Source of the DNA: an uncultured Oscillospiraceae bacterium
Lineage (GTDB): Bacteria; Bacillota; Clostridia; Oscillospirales; Oscillospiraceae
Length of the DNA stretch: 6,215 nt
Assembly: GCA_910583885.1 (NCBI GenBank)
Contig: CAJUAC010000109.1
Location: 1 to 6,215, forward strand
Direction: 5' to 3'
In this document: positions 5,907 to 6,215 of the stretch, piece after piece
Numbering within the stretch: the first letter of the stretch is position 1
Layout of the letters: each line of letters opens with the position of its first letter
Program-made: the position numbers and the translations under genes
Notes under the pieces: model-generated
What the model was told of the DNA's origin: nothing
What the model saw: the letters and a program-made list of their open reading frames with translations, nothing else
The model's database searches: none

Positions 5907-5913
5907 GTTTCGT

Positions 5914-6215
5914 TTATATTCCAGCGGCATCCTGGGCCAGATCATGGCTGACCAGGGATGCGTAATACTGGCTGATGGTTGTGGGCGCGTTGTAGAGCGC
6001 CGCCAGGGTGTACGCCTTGATGTTCTTCACCAGCGTGGTGTTCTGGTTCAAGCTGTCCAGGACGTAGGCGATATGCTCACAGTTCAGCTTCAGGAACCGG
6101 CTCTTGACTACGCCGGTTGCCATTTCCTCCCCGGCAATGCGGATGAAGTCCCTCCGGGAGCAGCAGACCTCCACCATAAGCTCCACATAGCCCTCCAGCG
6201 TTTCCTCATCGTAGG
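5914..6215 (-). CDS. C-terminal part of a replication initiator (DUF6017/RepA_N-type), 5' end outside window
   Basis: 99 codons are visible and the frame is open through the window edge, so the N-terminus is missing. A GTG at 6186 is not the real start: the codons above it (YDEETLEGY) continue in frame and match the family. The pattern ELMVEVCCS, IRIAGEE, VVKSRFLKLNCEHIAYVLD, NTTLVKNIKAYTLAALYNAPTTI and YYASLVSHD matches my recollection of the DUF6017 tail found on RepA_N-domain replication initiators of clostridial ICEs and plasmids. Such proteins start replication of the excised circular element. The RepA_N DNA-binding domain should lie beyond 6215. Next to the DUF3846 gene, it marks the replication side of the element. 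Confidence 0.85.
   Translation of the reverse strand, partial: YDEETLEGYVELMVEVCCSRRDFIRIAGEEMATGVVKSRFLKLNCEHIAYVLDSLNQNTTLVKNIKAYTLAALYNAPTTISQYYASLVSHDLAQDAAGI

Noticed and set aside
1..6215. CRISPR arrays, tRNA or rRNA genes, insertion sequences, attachment sites
   Set aside because: I saw no regularly spaced repeats, cloverleaf patterns, transposase or integrase frames, or paired att-like ends in the window.

Overview
The window looks like part of an integrative and conjugative element (ICE) from a GC-rich gut Clostridia, probably Oscillospiraceae or a related family. The evidence is the Gram-positive Shine-Dalgarno sequences (AGGAG/GGAGG), the low-GC-Gram-positive style surface proteins (sortase, thioester/SpaA adhesin, stalk-domain protein), and two protein families typical of such elements: a DUF6017-type replication initiator C-terminus and a DUF3846 protein. 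Family names come from recognising sequence patterns by eye; no database search was run. The host assignment is an inference.

All six supported genes are on the minus strand, so transcription runs from high to low coordinates. In that order they are: the 3' end of a RepA_N/DUF6017-like replication initiator (6215-5914, cut by the window edge); a DUF3846 protein (5894-5550); a leader of about 110 bp with two hairpins; an unrecognised secreted protein with a C-terminal membrane anchor (5440-4430); a secreted sortase that overlaps it by 4 bp (4433-3585); an AT-rich gap with a candidate promoter (3584-3421); a secreted stalk-domain plus transglutaminase-like protein (3420-2323); a strong intrinsic terminator (2285-2259); and a large thioester (TQXA) adhesin with at least four SpaA/Cna_B repeats (2220-1, C-terminus beyond the window). 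No gene-free stretch exceeds 300 bp; the longest gap is 164 bp.

The first two genes look like the replication/maintenance edge of the element. The next four form a cell-surface module. The adhesin has the residues for a Cys-Gln thioester and for Lys-Asn/Asp isopeptide bonds. The sortase would attach proteins to the wall or to each other. The transglutaminase-like enzyme keeps an intact Cys-His-Asp triad. A plausible reading, not proven by the sequence, is that the module mediates covalent attachment to partner cells or host surfaces during conjugation or colonisation. Hairpins lie between the ribosome binding sites and the preceding genes of two units, which suggests the surface genes are transcriptionally separated or attenuated.

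Long open frames on the plus strand (notably 67-2652 and 2716-3621) are antisense shadows of these GC-rich genes.
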